Assembly: GCA_050186825.1 (NCBI GenBank)
Contig: JBFWYD010000015.1
Location: 62,001-126,000 of the forward strand
Origin: NORP233 sp050186825
GTDB lineage: Bacteria; Planctomycetota; J058
Reading direction: 5' to 3'
DNA length: 64,000 nucleotides
Numbering within the stretch: the stretch's first letter is position 1; each line of letters begins with the position of its first letter. This document shows, piece by piece, positions 8,598 to 21,757 of the stretch. Under the pieces are notes generated by a model that saw only the letters and a program-made list of their open reading frames with translations, ran no database searches and had not been told where the DNA came from. Made by a program: the position numbers and the translations under genes.

Positions 8598-9006
8598 GTG
8601 AAGGACGGCGCGCGCCCCGACGGGCCGGCTGGTTACCTGGAGCTCCTGCGGGGGAACCTCCCCTTCCGGCGCCTGTTCCTGGCCCGCGTGGTCAGCCTGT
8701 TCGGGGACTGGTTCAACCTGCTCGCGGCGCTGGTGCTCTTGCGCCAGCTCGGCGGGGAGGACGCGAGCAGGCGCTCACGCCCAGCCGGATCCGCGGGCGC
8801 GTGTTCGCGACCGAGCAGGCGGCGTGGACCCTGACCATGGCCGGCTCGACCTGGCTGTTCGGGCGGGCGATCGACGGGGCCTGGGCGCCGCTGGGCGCGA
8901 TCACCTCGGCCCTGGGGGTGGTGCTGGTCGCGTCCCGGCGCTGCTCTGGGGGCTGCGCACCTGGCGCCTGGGCGCGGGCGAGGCGCCGACCGCCCTCAGT
9001 ACTTGA
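8598..9006 (+). pseudogene. MFS transporter remnant (internal deletion and frameshift)
   Basis: From GTG 8598 to about 8762, one frame encodes a typical MFS_3-type N-terminus (LFLARVVSLFGDWFNLLAAL). The expected middle, roughly ten helices, is absent. From about 8765 a second frame gives a typical C-terminal block (QALTPSRIRGRVFATEQAAW, then GSTWLFGRAIDGAWAPLG). Around 8930-8945 the reading shifts again to VPALLWGLRTWRL and ends at 9006. The three pieces lie in three different frames, in the right order. This is a decayed permease, or less likely an assembly error. Its 3' end overlaps the convergent small gene by 11 bases. Confidence 0.8.
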
Positions 9007-9289
9007 TCACCTGGTCGAGGCGCGAGAGCGAGACGACCTCCGTCTTGCGGACGGTGACCTCGTGGCGGTTCTTCTTGATCCCGTGCTTGGCCGCCTCGAT
9101 CAGGTAGACGTCCTTGCTGGTCCGGCTCTCGAGCAGGTCGTGCACGTCGGCGTCGACCAGGGTCAGGAACCAGTGGCCGACGCTGGCCAGGCGGCCGATG
9201 TAGAGCAGCTGCCCGCGGGTGTCGAGGACCACGTCGTGGTCGATGAAGCCCTGGAGCTCGTCGCTCTCGCTCGGGGTCTCGCTGATCAC
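8996..9289 (-). CDS. Small Sm-like beta-barrel protein (putative)
   Basis: This 97-residue soluble protein starts at a GTG overlapping the rseP stop (GTGA), so it is coupled to the protease gene. The sequence alternates beta-type segments: VVLDTRGQLLYIGRLA, WFLTLVDADVHDL, KDVYLIEAAKHG, then TEVVSLSRLDQVI. That order recalls Sm/LSm small barrels, but this is fold-level inference and no RNA-binding signature is confirmed. Its tail overlaps the end of the decayed MFS gene on the other strand. The real function is unknown. Confidence 0.75.
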   Translation of the reverse strand: MISETPSESDELQGFIDHDVVLDTRGQLLYIGRLASVGHWFLTLVDADVHDLLESRTSKDVYLIEAAKHGIKKNRHEVTVRKTEVVSLSRLDQVIKY

Positions 9290-11301
9290 AACATCCTCCG
9301 AATGTCGTTGAAGACCACCAGGGCCATCAGCCCCAGGATGCAGAACAGCCCGAACCACTGGGCGTTGATCAGGACCTCCGTCGAGACTGGCTTGCCCTTC
9401 AGCTTCTCGACCAGGAGGAAGAAGATGTGCCCGCCATCGAGCACGGGGATCGGCAGCACGTTGATCACGGCCAGGTTGACCGAGAGGATCGCCAGCAGGT
9501 GGAGCAGCTTGGCCAGGCTGTCCTGGCTGGCGAAGCGGTAGGTCACGTTCACGATCTGGATCGGCCCGCCCAGCTCCTTGGGGGAGACCGAGCCCGAGAC
9601 GAAGGCGCCGAGCATCAGGGCGATCCGCCGGGTCTGGATCAGGGTCTGCTCGACGCCGAGGTGGAGCGCGGACAGGGGGCTGCGCTGGATCCGGAGCTCG
9701 CGGGGGCTGAGCTGGAAGCCGAGGGTCGGGATCGTGTGCGCCGGGTCGGGGACGGTCGTCACCACGGCCGTCTGCTCCTCGCTGGCGCCCTTGGGCAGGT
9801 AGGCGAGCTTGAAGCGGCGCGCCGCCGGGAGTCGACGGGTCATTTCGCGGTGGAAGCCCTGCTTGTCGCTCCAGCGCACGGTCCCCTCGGTCAGCCACAC
9901 GCTCGTGATTCGGTCGCCGGGGGAGAGCGTCAGCGCCGCGCCGGCGGCCGTCTGGAGCGAGCAGGGCGCGGTGACCACGTCCGCCGCGTACGGGCCGACG
10001 CCGAGCAGCCAGCTGCCCCGCTCGCGGCGCACATCGAGCCGCTTCGCGGGGTCGGTCACGCCCGCGAGCTCGCGCGCGAGCACGTCGGCGTTCTGAGGGA
10101 CGAGCACCACGTCCAGGGTCCTCCGCGCGCCAGCGCGCTCGAGCACGAGCTCGACGTGCCCGCCGGACTCGGCCACCCGAGCGCCCGCCTCGCGGACGGT
10201 CTGGGCGAGGTTGCTCGCGCTGACGTCCTCGCCGCCCAGGCGCAGCAGGCAGTCGCCGGGTTGGACCCCCGCGCGGGCGGCGGCCGAGTCGGGGGTCACG
10301 CCGCGGATCCAGGCCCGATCCTCGATCGCGAGCCCGAGGTGGAAGGAGGGGTGGTGCTCGAGCTGGACCTCGAGCTGGACGGGGGCGCGCGAGGTGGGGA
10401 TGCCCTGGGCGTCGTAGTGGACCTCGTCGAAGGTCGCCACGACCTTGCCCGGCTCGTCGGCGAGCACGCGCAGGATGTCGCTCATGGACATGGCCACGTC
10501 GGGGGCGAGGCGGCTGCTCACGGGCGCGACGTTGCGCCAGCGGAAGTCGCGCTCGGGCGTGGCCGGGCGCAGGCCCGCCGCGTAGAAGGGCGAGCCCTCG
10601 TCCACCTCGCGCACCACCTCGGGGGCGGCGATCCCGATCTGGGCGTAGGAGTCGTTGTCGCGGCGGATCGGCGTGACCTTGGTGTGCACGGTCTCGGCGC
10701 CGCGGCGGATCGTGAGCTCCAGCTCGCCATCGGCGATGGCGACCAGGGTGCTCAGGTCCTGCATGCTGAGGATCTCGGCGCCGTCGACGTGGGTGATCAC
10801 GTCGCCGGGGCGCACGTCGCCGCGCGCCGCGGCGCTCCCCGGCGAGATCCGTCCGACCTCGGGGGCGGTGAACTCCACGCCCAGCCCGAAGCACAGCACG
10901 AAGCCCACCGCGGCCAGCACGAGGTTCATGAGCACGCCCGCGATCATGATCACGAAGCGCTTGCCGACCGGCTTGTTGCGGAAGTCGTCCTCGGCGTCGG
11001 TGCGCGGCTGGTCCGGGTCGCCGTCGACCTGGCCGAGCATGCTCACGTAGCCGCCGATGGGCAGGAGCGAGATCCGGTAGTCGGTCCCGCCGCGGACGAC
11101 GCCGAACAGGCGCGGGCCCATTCCCAGCGAGAACACGTCGACCCGCACGCAGGCCCACTTGGCGGCCAAGAAGTGGCCGAGCTCGTGGAAGAAGATCAGC
11201 GCGCCCACGCCGAGCACGACGCCGATCAGCCCGCGCACGGTGCTCATGGCCTCCGCGGGGCCTGCGCTCAGGAACAGCGAGAGAACGCTCAACGGATCCA
11301 C
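9286..11301 (-). CDS. rseP: Site-2 metalloprotease RseP-like, with extra PDZ domains
   Basis: This M50-family intramembrane protease has FFHELGH (zinc motif, His39/Glu40/His43) in the first helix and PVLDGGH (619-625) near the C-terminus, the second metal-ligand motif. It normally cleaves membrane-bound anti-sigma factors and signal-peptide remnants. At 671 residues it is much longer than the usual 420-450. The extra length is periplasmic and contains several PDZ-like stretches (near 150-190, 235-260, 325-375 and 450-480). The GTG start at 11301 lies within the dxr 3' end; an ATG at 11247 is an alternative. The order dxr-rseP is common in bacteria. With two anti-sigma proteins in this window, a role in regulated proteolysis is plausible. 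Confidence 0.93.
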   Translation of the reverse strand: MDPLSVLSLFLSAGPAEAMSTVRGLIGVVLGVGALIFFHELGHFLAAKWACVRVDVFSLGMGPRLFGVVRGGTDYRISLLPIGGYVSMLGQVDGDPDQPRTDAEDDFRNKPVGKRFVIMIAGVLMNLVLAAVGFVLCFGLGVEFTAPEVGRISPGSAAARGDVRPGDVITHVDGAEILSMQDLSTLVAIADGELELTIRRGAETVHTKVTPIRRDNDSYAQIGIAAPEVVREVDEGSPFYAAGLRPATPERDFRWRNVAPVSSRLAPDVAMSMSDILRVLADEPGKVVATFDEVHYDAQGIPTSRAPVQLEVQLEHHPSFHLGLAIEDRAWIRGVTPDSAAARAGVQPGDCLLRLGGEDVSASNLAQTVREAGARVAESGGHVELVLERAGARRTLDVVLVPQNADVLARELAGVTDPAKRLDVRRERGSWLLGVGPYAADVVTAPCSLQTAAGAALTLSPGDRITSVWLTEGTVRWSDKQGFHREMTRRLPAARRFKLAYLPKGASEEQTAVVTTVPDPAHTIPTLGFQLSPRELRIQRSPLSALHLGVEQTLIQTRRIALMLGAFVSGSVSPKELGGPIQIVNVTYRFASQDSLAKLLHLLAILSVNLAVINVLPIPVLDGGHIFFLLVEKLKGKPVSTEVLINAQWFGLFCILGLMALVVFNDIRRML

Positions 11302-12455
11302 GTGCCTGCTTCCTCGCGCGCCCAGCGGTCGGCCTCGAGCACCTCCTCGAGCCCGGGGGTCGCCACGTCGCGGCTGGGACCCCGCGCGGCGTGCGCCTCG
11401 AGCACCCGCGCCGTGATATCGACGATCTGAGGGAAGGTGATCCGCTCAGCGAGGAAGGCGGCCCGGCCGACCTCGTTGCTCGCGTTGAACACCGCGCCCG
11501 CCACGCCGCCGCGACGCAGGACCTCGTAGGCCAGGGTCACCGCGGGGAAGCGCTCGGGGTCTGGGCGCTCGAAGGTCAGGCGGCCGATCTCGGCCAGGTC
11601 GAAGGGCGCGGTCGCGAGCGGGCGGCGCTCCGGGTAGGTGAGCGCGTACTGGATCGGGACCCGCATGTCGGGGACGCCGAGCTGCGCCATCACCGAGCCG
11701 TCCACGAACTCGACCAAGGAGTGGATGATCGACTGCGGGTGGACCACGATCTCGATCTGCTCGGCGGGGACGTCGAACAGCCAGCGAGCCTCGATCAGCT
11801 CGAGCGACTTGTTCATGAGCGTCGCCGAGTCGATCGTGATGAACGGGCCCATCTCCCAGGTCGGGTGCTTGAGCGCCTCGGCCCGCGTGGCGGCTGCGAT
11901 TCGCTCCTTGCCCCACTCGCGGAAGGGGCCGCCCGAGGCGGTGAGCAGGATCCGCCGCACCTCGCGTGTGTTGCCGGCCTCGAGCGCCTGGAAGATCGCC
12001 GAGTGCTCGCTGTCCACGGGCAGCAGCTCGCAGCCGTTCTCGCGCGCGAGCTCGGAGAGGATGGGCCCGGCCAGGACCAGGCTCTCCTTGTTCGAGAGGC
12101 AGAGCCGCAGGCCGCGGCGCGCGGCCTCGAGCACGGGCGGCAGGCCGGCGGCCCCGGTGATGGCCGCGAGCACCGCATCGCAGCCCTCGGCCACCAGCGC
12201 GCAGGCGCCCTCGTCGCCCTGGAGCACCTCGATCCCGGTCCCCGCCAGGGCGTCGCGCAAGGGCGCGTAGGCCGCAGGGCTGGCGATCGAGACCCGCGGG
12301 ACCCGGTGCTCGCGGGCCTGCGCGGCCAGCAGCTCCCACTGCGAGCCCGCGGCGAGGCCGGTGACCTCGACCTCATCGCCCAGGTTGCCGCACACGTCCA
12401 AGGTGCTCTTGCCGATCGACCCCGTCGAACCGAGCACGACGACACGCTTGCTCAC
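11289..12455 (-). CDS. dxr: 1-deoxy-D-xylulose 5-phosphate reductoisomerase
   Basis: This 388-residue enzyme converts DXP to 2-C-methyl-D-erythritol 4-phosphate using NADPH, the second step of the MEP isoprenoid pathway. It shows the N-terminal nucleotide motif GSTGSIGKSTL (9-19), the SNKES motif (121-125), the metal/substrate loop DSEH (148-151), SGGPFRE, the flexible loop HPTWEMG, and MNKSLELIEA. Length is normal and nothing is missing. The GTG start has GGAGGG just upstream. It overlaps rseP by 13 bases at its 3' end. In this organism it would also feed hopanoid precursors. Confidence 0.97.
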   Translation of the reverse strand: MSKRVVVLGSTGSIGKSTLDVCGNLGDEVEVTGLAAGSQWELLAAQAREHRVPRVSIASPAAYAPLRDALAGTGIEVLQGDEGACALVAEGCDAVLAAITGAAGLPPVLEAARRGLRLCLSNKESLVLAGPILSELARENGCELLPVDSEHSAIFQALEAGNTREVRRILLTASGGPFREWGKERIAAATRAEALKHPTWEMGPFITIDSATLMNKSLELIEARWLFDVPAEQIEIVVHPQSIIHSLVEFVDGSVMAQLGVPDMRVPIQYALTYPERRPLATAPFDLAEIGRLTFERPDPERFPAVTLAYEVLRRGGVAGAVFNASNEVGRAAFLAERITFPQIVDITARVLEAHAARGPSRDVATPGLEEVLEADRWAREEAGTWIR

Positions 12456-12680
12456 GCGCCCTCCAAGAATCCGTCCAAGCTCCGCCCAGGCGGCGCGGAT
12501 GGCTCGAACCCGCTGGGGAAACTCGAATTCTGCCCTACCGACCCGCTGGGCAGGCCCGCCGCGCCGAACTCGCGGGTGCGAATTCTCGGGGAGCCATCAT
12601 CGCCGGTCAAGGCAGATCCCTCCGTGAAGGCTTGTCACGTCGAGAGTTGAGAAGAACCATCGTCGCGATGGGCGGGACGC

Positions 12681-12708
12681 TTGACCGCGGCTCGAGCATG
12701 GCTACTAT
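12681..12708 (+). promoter_or_regulatory. Putative rrn promoter P1
   Basis: TTGACC (12681-12686) and TACTAT (12703-12708) are separated by 16 bases. This is a good match to the housekeeping sigma factor consensus, and it points towards the 16S gene about 580 bases downstream. P2 has the same -35 hexamer and spacer. Confidence 0.7.
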
Positions 12709-12902
12709 CTGCGCCTCACCGAGGGGGTCAAACCCAGCGGCGAAACGCGACGAGCGCGGCGGCGACAGCCGAAGCGTCTCGAAGCATCCAAGGATGAGTC
12801 GCGCGAAAGTGCGGCGAGTTCTTTCTCAGCACGGCTCCCAGCGGAGGCTTTCCAGGCCGCTCCGAGAAATCGGAAGCCTGGAAAAAAAATCTTCCCTCGC
12901 TC

Positions 12903-12930
12903 TTGACCACGGTCGAGTCGCGGGTAGATT
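12903..12930 (+). promoter_or_regulatory. Putative rrn promoter P2 with UP-like A-tract
   Basis: TTGACC (12903-12908), a 16-base spacer and TAGATT (12925-12930). An A8 tract at 12882-12889 lies in the position of an UP element. Having the same -35 and spacer as P1, 222 bases apart, suggests a genuine tandem pair, as in many rrn operons. Confidence 0.72.
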
Positions 12931-13029
12931 AGCGAGCCTTCCGCAAGGGAGACCCTTCGCACACGAGATCGACGCGTGGCGCTCCTCAGAAACGAGCGCC
13001 TTCGCCAGAGATCGTTCCGTGCGCAGGCC

Positions 13030-13041
13030 TGCTCTTTGAAA
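13030..13041 (+). promoter_or_regulatory. boxA antitermination site in rrn leader
   Basis: TGCTCTTTGAAA closely matches the bacterial rrn boxA core TGCTCTTT. It lies downstream of both promoters and about 245 bases before the mature 16S. It should recruit the Nus antitermination complex. Confidence 0.75.
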
Positions 13042-13045
13042 ACAC

Positions 13046-18337
<5,292 letters not shown>

Positions 18338-18378
18338 GACGACTGCTCGAGAGAGCCGGTTGGAGTAGCTCAAGACAT

Positions 18379-18490
18379 ATCCGGGTGACCATACCAGCGG
18401 GGCCACACCTGAATCCATTCCGAACTCAGAAGTTAAGACCGTTGGGCCGATGGTACTGTTACAGGCGGGAGAGTAGGTCGTTGCCCGGTT
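18379..18490 (+). rRNA. rrf: 5S ribosomal RNA
   Basis: The complementary ends CCGGGTG and TGCCCGG bracket a canonical 5S core: CCATTCCGAACTCAGAAGTT, then GCCGATGGTACTG and GGGAGAGTAGGTCG. Length is about 112 nt. It lies about 105 bases after 23S and 40 bases after the 23S processing arm, so the operon is fully linked (16S-23S-5S). Confidence 0.95.
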
Positions 18491-18494
18491 ACAT

Positions 18495-18539
18495 GAGGGG
18501 CCCGCAGATGCGCCGCAAGGCGATGTCTGCGGGCCCCTC
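18495..18539 (+). terminator. rrn operon terminator hairpin
   Basis: A perfect 14-bp stem has arms GAGGGGCCCGCAGA (18495-18508) and TCTGCGGGCCCCTC (18526-18539) with a 17-base loop, four bases after the 5S. The following sequence GCCTTTGG is only weakly T-rich, so termination may be Rho-assisted. The hairpin is very stable and well placed. Confidence 0.8.
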
Positions 18540-18626
18540 GCCTTTGGTTCGCACTTCTGCATCTCCTCCGGCGCGCAGCGCGGCCTCGGTCACGGGGCCC
18601 GCGCCGGCGCGAGGGGCGTCAGGGGC

Positions 18627-19778
18627 GTGACTGTGAGCACCTGGCTCGAGCTGCGGACGCAGGAGTGGCCTCGAGTCGCGGGCCTCTGCTACCTGGATCA
18701 CGCGCTGCGCGGTCCGGTGCCCGCCCGGGCTCGGCGCGCCGTCGCTCACGCCGCGGGCGCCGTCGAGCTGGGGCGCGTCGTTCGGGGCGATCAGGCCGCA
18801 GCGGTCGAGGTTGCGCGGGGCGCCCTGGCCACCCTGCTCGGCTGGGACCCTGCGGGCCTCGCCTTCACCACGAACACCACGACCGCAGTCGCTCTTCTCG
18901 CGCAGGGGACTCGGTGGTCCGCCGGTGACCGGGTCGTCCTGCACGAGGACGAGACCCCTGGGAACTTGCTCCCCTGGGAGGCTCTACGCTCGCGAGGGGT
19001 CGAGCTCGAGGTTCTTCCGTCTCGGGAGGGCCGGCTGGACCTCCAGGACCTGGAGCGTGCTTGTCGCGCTCGGCCCCCGCGTTGGGTCAGCCTGGCGGCG
19101 ATCGCGCTGGGGACGGGAGATCGGCGTGACGTGGGTGCGATCCGTGCGATCTGCGCGGAGGTCGGCGCGAGGCTGTGCGTCGACGTGGCGCAGGCGGCCG
19201 GGGCGTTGGATCTACGCCGTGAGCTGCAGGGGATCGACGCGATCGTCGGCTGCGGGCGGAAGTGGTTGTGCGGGCCGCCGGAGGCTGGCTTCCTGGGAGT
19301 CCGGCCGGGGGCGCTGGCCGAGCTCGATGTGATCACTGCTGGCGGGGCCTCACGCCTGCCCGATGGGAGTTGGGTCGAAGGGGCGCGCAGGCTGGAGGGT
19401 GGCGTCCTGCCCATCCTCCCGCTGGTCGGCCTGGCCGAGAGCGTGTCCCTGGTGCTCGAGCTGGGACCGGCGGCGGTCGAGGCGCGGATCCTCGAGCTCG
19501 CGGCGGCACTGCGGCAGCTCGGGTTGGCAGCGGGGTGGGAGCTCCGGTCGCCCGGGGGCCAATCAACCTGGGACCACTCAGCTGGGGACCGGGGAGTCTC
19601 CGGGATCGTCCACTTCGAGCTACCCTGCGAGGTCCCCGGCCTCGAAGCCGCCCTGGAGGCGCGTGGGGTCGTGGTCCGCGTTCAGGGACGGCGGCTTCGG
19701 GCCTCGCCGCACGCCTGGACCGCCGAGGCTGAGCTCGAGCGGCTGGTGCGTGAGGTCGCGGCCTTGGGCGGTTGCTAG
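18627..19778 (+). CDS. Aminotransferase class V / cysteine desulfurase-like PLP enzyme
   Basis: This 383-residue fold-type I PLP enzyme has an N-terminal YLDHALRGP segment, the phosphate-binding region TTNTTTAVA (81-89), the cofactor pair Asp186 and Gln189 in CVDVAQAAGAL, and the Schiff-base Lys212 in CGRKWLCGP. The C-terminal small domain includes SGIVHFE. No catalytic Cys loop typical of IscS/SufS is evident, so an isopenicillin-epimerase-like or selenocysteine-lyase-like relative is more likely; the substrate cannot be named. The start could be GTG 18627 or GTG 18633. It stands alone after the rrn terminator. Confidence 0.88.
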   Translation: MTVSTWLELRTQEWPRVAGLCYLDHALRGPVPARARRAVAHAAGAVELGRVVRGDQAAAVEVARGALATLLGWDPAGLAFTTNTTTAVALLAQGTRWSAGDRVVLHEDETPGNLLPWEALRSRGVELEVLPSREGRLDLQDLERACRARPPRWVSLAAIALGTGDRRDVGAIRAICAEVGARLCVDVAQAAGALDLRRELQGIDAIVGCGRKWLCGPPEAGFLGVRPGALAELDVITAGGASRLPDGSWVEGARRLEGGVLPILPLVGLAESVSLVLELGPAAVEARILELAAALRQLGLAAGWELRSPGGQSTWDHSAGDRGVSGIVHFELPCEVPGLEAALEARGVVVRVQGRRLRASPHAWTAEAELERLVREVAALGGC

Positions 19779-19847
19779 GGTAGCTCGCGAGGAGCTCGCG
19801 AGGCGGCGAGGACCCGATTCGGCAAGCCGCTCGCCCCCCAACGAGGA

Positions 19848-20684
19848 CTAGGACCGGAAGCCGCGACCGAGGGGCGGGCCGAAGGGGTCGTAGCCTTCGT
19901 CGTCGCCCAGCCAGTCGATCGGTGCCTGCGGGCCGGTGTCCCAGTCGATCTCGAACAGCGAAGAGTCCTCGGCGAGGGCGTGGGCGGGCTTCACGGCCGT
20001 AGGCTTCGGTGCGGGCTGGAGGGCCGCCGGCCGTGGGGGCGGGGGCGCGTAGGCCGGGGCGTTGGCCTGGAGGAGGTCGATCAGGGCGTCGATCCCGCCG
20101 CTCTCCTCGATCCCCAGCGGCGACGAGCGCTCGGCGCCCGAGTCGAAGGCGTCGACCTGTGACTCGAGGTGGCGGGCGAAGGACTCGCCGACCGGGTCCA
20201 CCGCGCGGAGCAGGTCGTCGCTGACGGCGTCACGGCGGCGGCCCTTGCGCCGCGCCGTGCGCTGCCGAGGCTCGGCTTGGAGGTCGAAGATCACGGCGTC
20301 CGAGGTCGAGCTCGCGGGAAGCCCCGAGAGCAGGTCGACCAGGTCCTCGCTCGACCCGAGCTCCTCGGGCTGGGCGAGGGTGTCGGGCACCCACTGGGCG
20401 GACACCTCGACGGCCTGCATCCCGCCCTGGTAGTCGACCGCCTGGAGGACGTCGCGCCGATACTCCGGGCGCTCGCTCGCGACCCGACGCGCGCAGTCGA
20501 GGAGGACCTGCGCCTCCTGCTCGCTGATGAAACCCGAGAGCCGCGCGGTCGTGAACAGGCTGGCCTGGACCCCCTCGCGCCGGCGCTTGCGCTGCAGGCC
20601 GCGCAGGCGGCGGAGCTGGCGCCGGGGGACTCCGAGCCGCTTGGTGATCGCCACGAACAGCCGGTCGCTCAGGTAGGTGTACAC
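19848..20684 (-). CDS. Unknown protein with helical N-terminal domain
   Basis: This 278-residue soluble protein starts at a GTG with AAAGGGAG eight bases upstream. Residues 1-45 are strongly basic (RRQLRRLRGLQRKRRR). Residues 40-95 form a helical module (ARLSGFISEQEAQVLLDCAR) that loosely resembles the N-terminal region of the kinase at 53745-55289. The rest is low-complexity, Pro/Ala-rich and acidic, ending near FEIDWDTGPQAPIDWLGDD. No enzyme motif or membrane segment is seen. Its upstream gap of 244 bases is shared with miaE, which is transcribed divergently. Confidence 0.75.
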   Translation of the reverse strand: MYTYLSDRLFVAITKRLGVPRRQLRRLRGLQRKRRREGVQASLFTTARLSGFISEQEAQVLLDCARRVASERPEYRRDVLQAVDYQGGMQAVEVSAQWVPDTLAQPEELGSSEDLVDLLSGLPASSTSDAVIFDLQAEPRQRTARRKGRRRDAVSDDLLRAVDPVGESFARHLESQVDAFDSGAERSSPLGIEESGGIDALIDLLQANAPAYAPPPPRPAALQPAPKPTAVKPAHALAEDSSLFEIDWDTGPQAPIDWLGDDEGYDPFGPPLGRGFRS

Positions 20685-20928
20685 CGCGAACTCCCTTTGC
20701 CTTCCGCCGCACCCAGACGCAACGGCCGTCCCAATGAATTGAAAAGATCAAGGCGCTGGGATCATGAAGGTTACGCAAGGCGCTCCGTTTCAGCACCGGC
20801 TCGCTGGGACGCAACCTCCAGTTCTTGTGGCGCCGTGCGACGACACCCCCCCGCCGGGGATGGGGAGAGGCTGCCGTCGACGACCACGGAGCCCACTTCA
20901 ACCGGCGGAGGCCGGTATCCTGCGCGGC

Positions 20929-21510
20929 ATGGAAGGGGTCACCCTCGCCGCCGCCACCGACCCTGCCTGGCTGCCCCTCGCGCTCGAGCGCTTCGACGAG
21001 GTGCTGGCGGACCACGCCCACTGCGAGAAGAAGGCCGCCTCCCAGGCGATCTCCCTCTGCGCCGCCTGGCCGGAGAAGGTGCGCCTGGTCCAGAGCCTGA
21101 CCCGGCTCGCGCACGAGGAGCTGGGGCACTTCCGCCAGGTCTACGACCGGCTGGTGGCCCGAGGGATCGTCCTGCACCGCGACCGCGGCGATCCCTACGC
21201 CAAGGCCCTGCGCGCGCTGGTGCGCCATCGCCACGAGGCGACCCGGCTCACCGACATGCTCCTGGTGTGCGCCCTGATCGAGGCCCGCTCGCACGAGCGC
21301 CTCGACCTCCTCGCGGGCGGGCTCGAGGACGAGGAGCTGCGCCGCTTCTACGCCAGTCTGGCCCAGGCGGAGGCGGGCCACGCCCGGCTGTTCGTGCTCC
21401 TGGCCGAGGAATACGACGATCCGGCCGCGGTTGACCTCCGCCTGCGCGAGCTCTGCGCGGCCGAGGCCGAGCTCCTCGCCTCCCTCCCGCTCCGCGCGCG
21501 GATCCACTAA
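20929..21510 (+). CDS. miaE: tRNA-(ms2io6A)-hydroxylase
   Basis: This 193-residue non-heme diiron monooxygenase hydroxylates the isopentenyl group of ms2i6A37 in tRNA. The ligand pattern is present: Glu33 in CEKKAA, then HEELGHF (ExxH at 64-67), and a second set in EARSHERLDLL and AEAGHARL. Length is typical. The ATG at 20929 is chosen because the upstream in-frame extension has no coding character. It begins a plus-strand cluster with an acyl carrier protein 10 bases downstream, an unusual setting for a tRNA-modification gene. An alternative is a MiaE-like ferritin-fold oxidase acting on another substrate. Confidence 0.87.
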   Translation: MEGVTLAAATDPAWLPLALERFDEVLADHAHCEKKAASQAISLCAAWPEKVRLVQSLTRLAHEELGHFRQVYDRLVARGIVLHRDRGDPYAKALRALVRHRHEATRLTDMLLVCALIEARSHERLDLLAGGLEDEELRRFYASLAQAEAGHARLFVLLAEEYDDPAAVDLRLRELCAAEAELLASLPLRARIH

Positions 21511-21520
21511 CCTCTGGCCC

Positions 21521-21757
21521 GTGACGCAGGACCTCTGCCAGCGCCTGATCGAGCTCGCCGCCCGCCGCTTCGCGCGGGACGCGGCGGCGATCCGCCCCGA
21601 GCACGACCTCTTCCAGAGCCTGGGGATCGACAGCGTCCAGGCCCTCGAGCTCTTGAGCGAGCTGGAGCGCACCTTCGCGGTCGAGCTGCCCGACTACGAG
21701 CTGGCCGAGGTGCGCAGCTTCGCGGACCTGGCGGCCCGGATCGAGGATCGGCGGTGA
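21521..21757 (+). CDS. Acyl carrier protein
   Basis: This 78-residue ACP has the phosphopantetheine attachment motif LGIDSVQALEL, with Ser38 as the carrier residue, in a four-helix acidic protein. It starts at GTG 21521. Its stop overlaps the start of the acyl ligase (GTGA, 21754-21757), so the two products are probably partners: the ligase would activate an acyl group and load it on this ACP. It is likely a specialised carrier rather than the housekeeping AcpP, since no fab genes are nearby. Confidence 0.92.
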   Translation: MTQDLCQRLIELAARRFARDAAAIRPEHDLFQSLGIDSVQALELLSELERTFAVELPDYELAEVRSFADLAARIEDRR

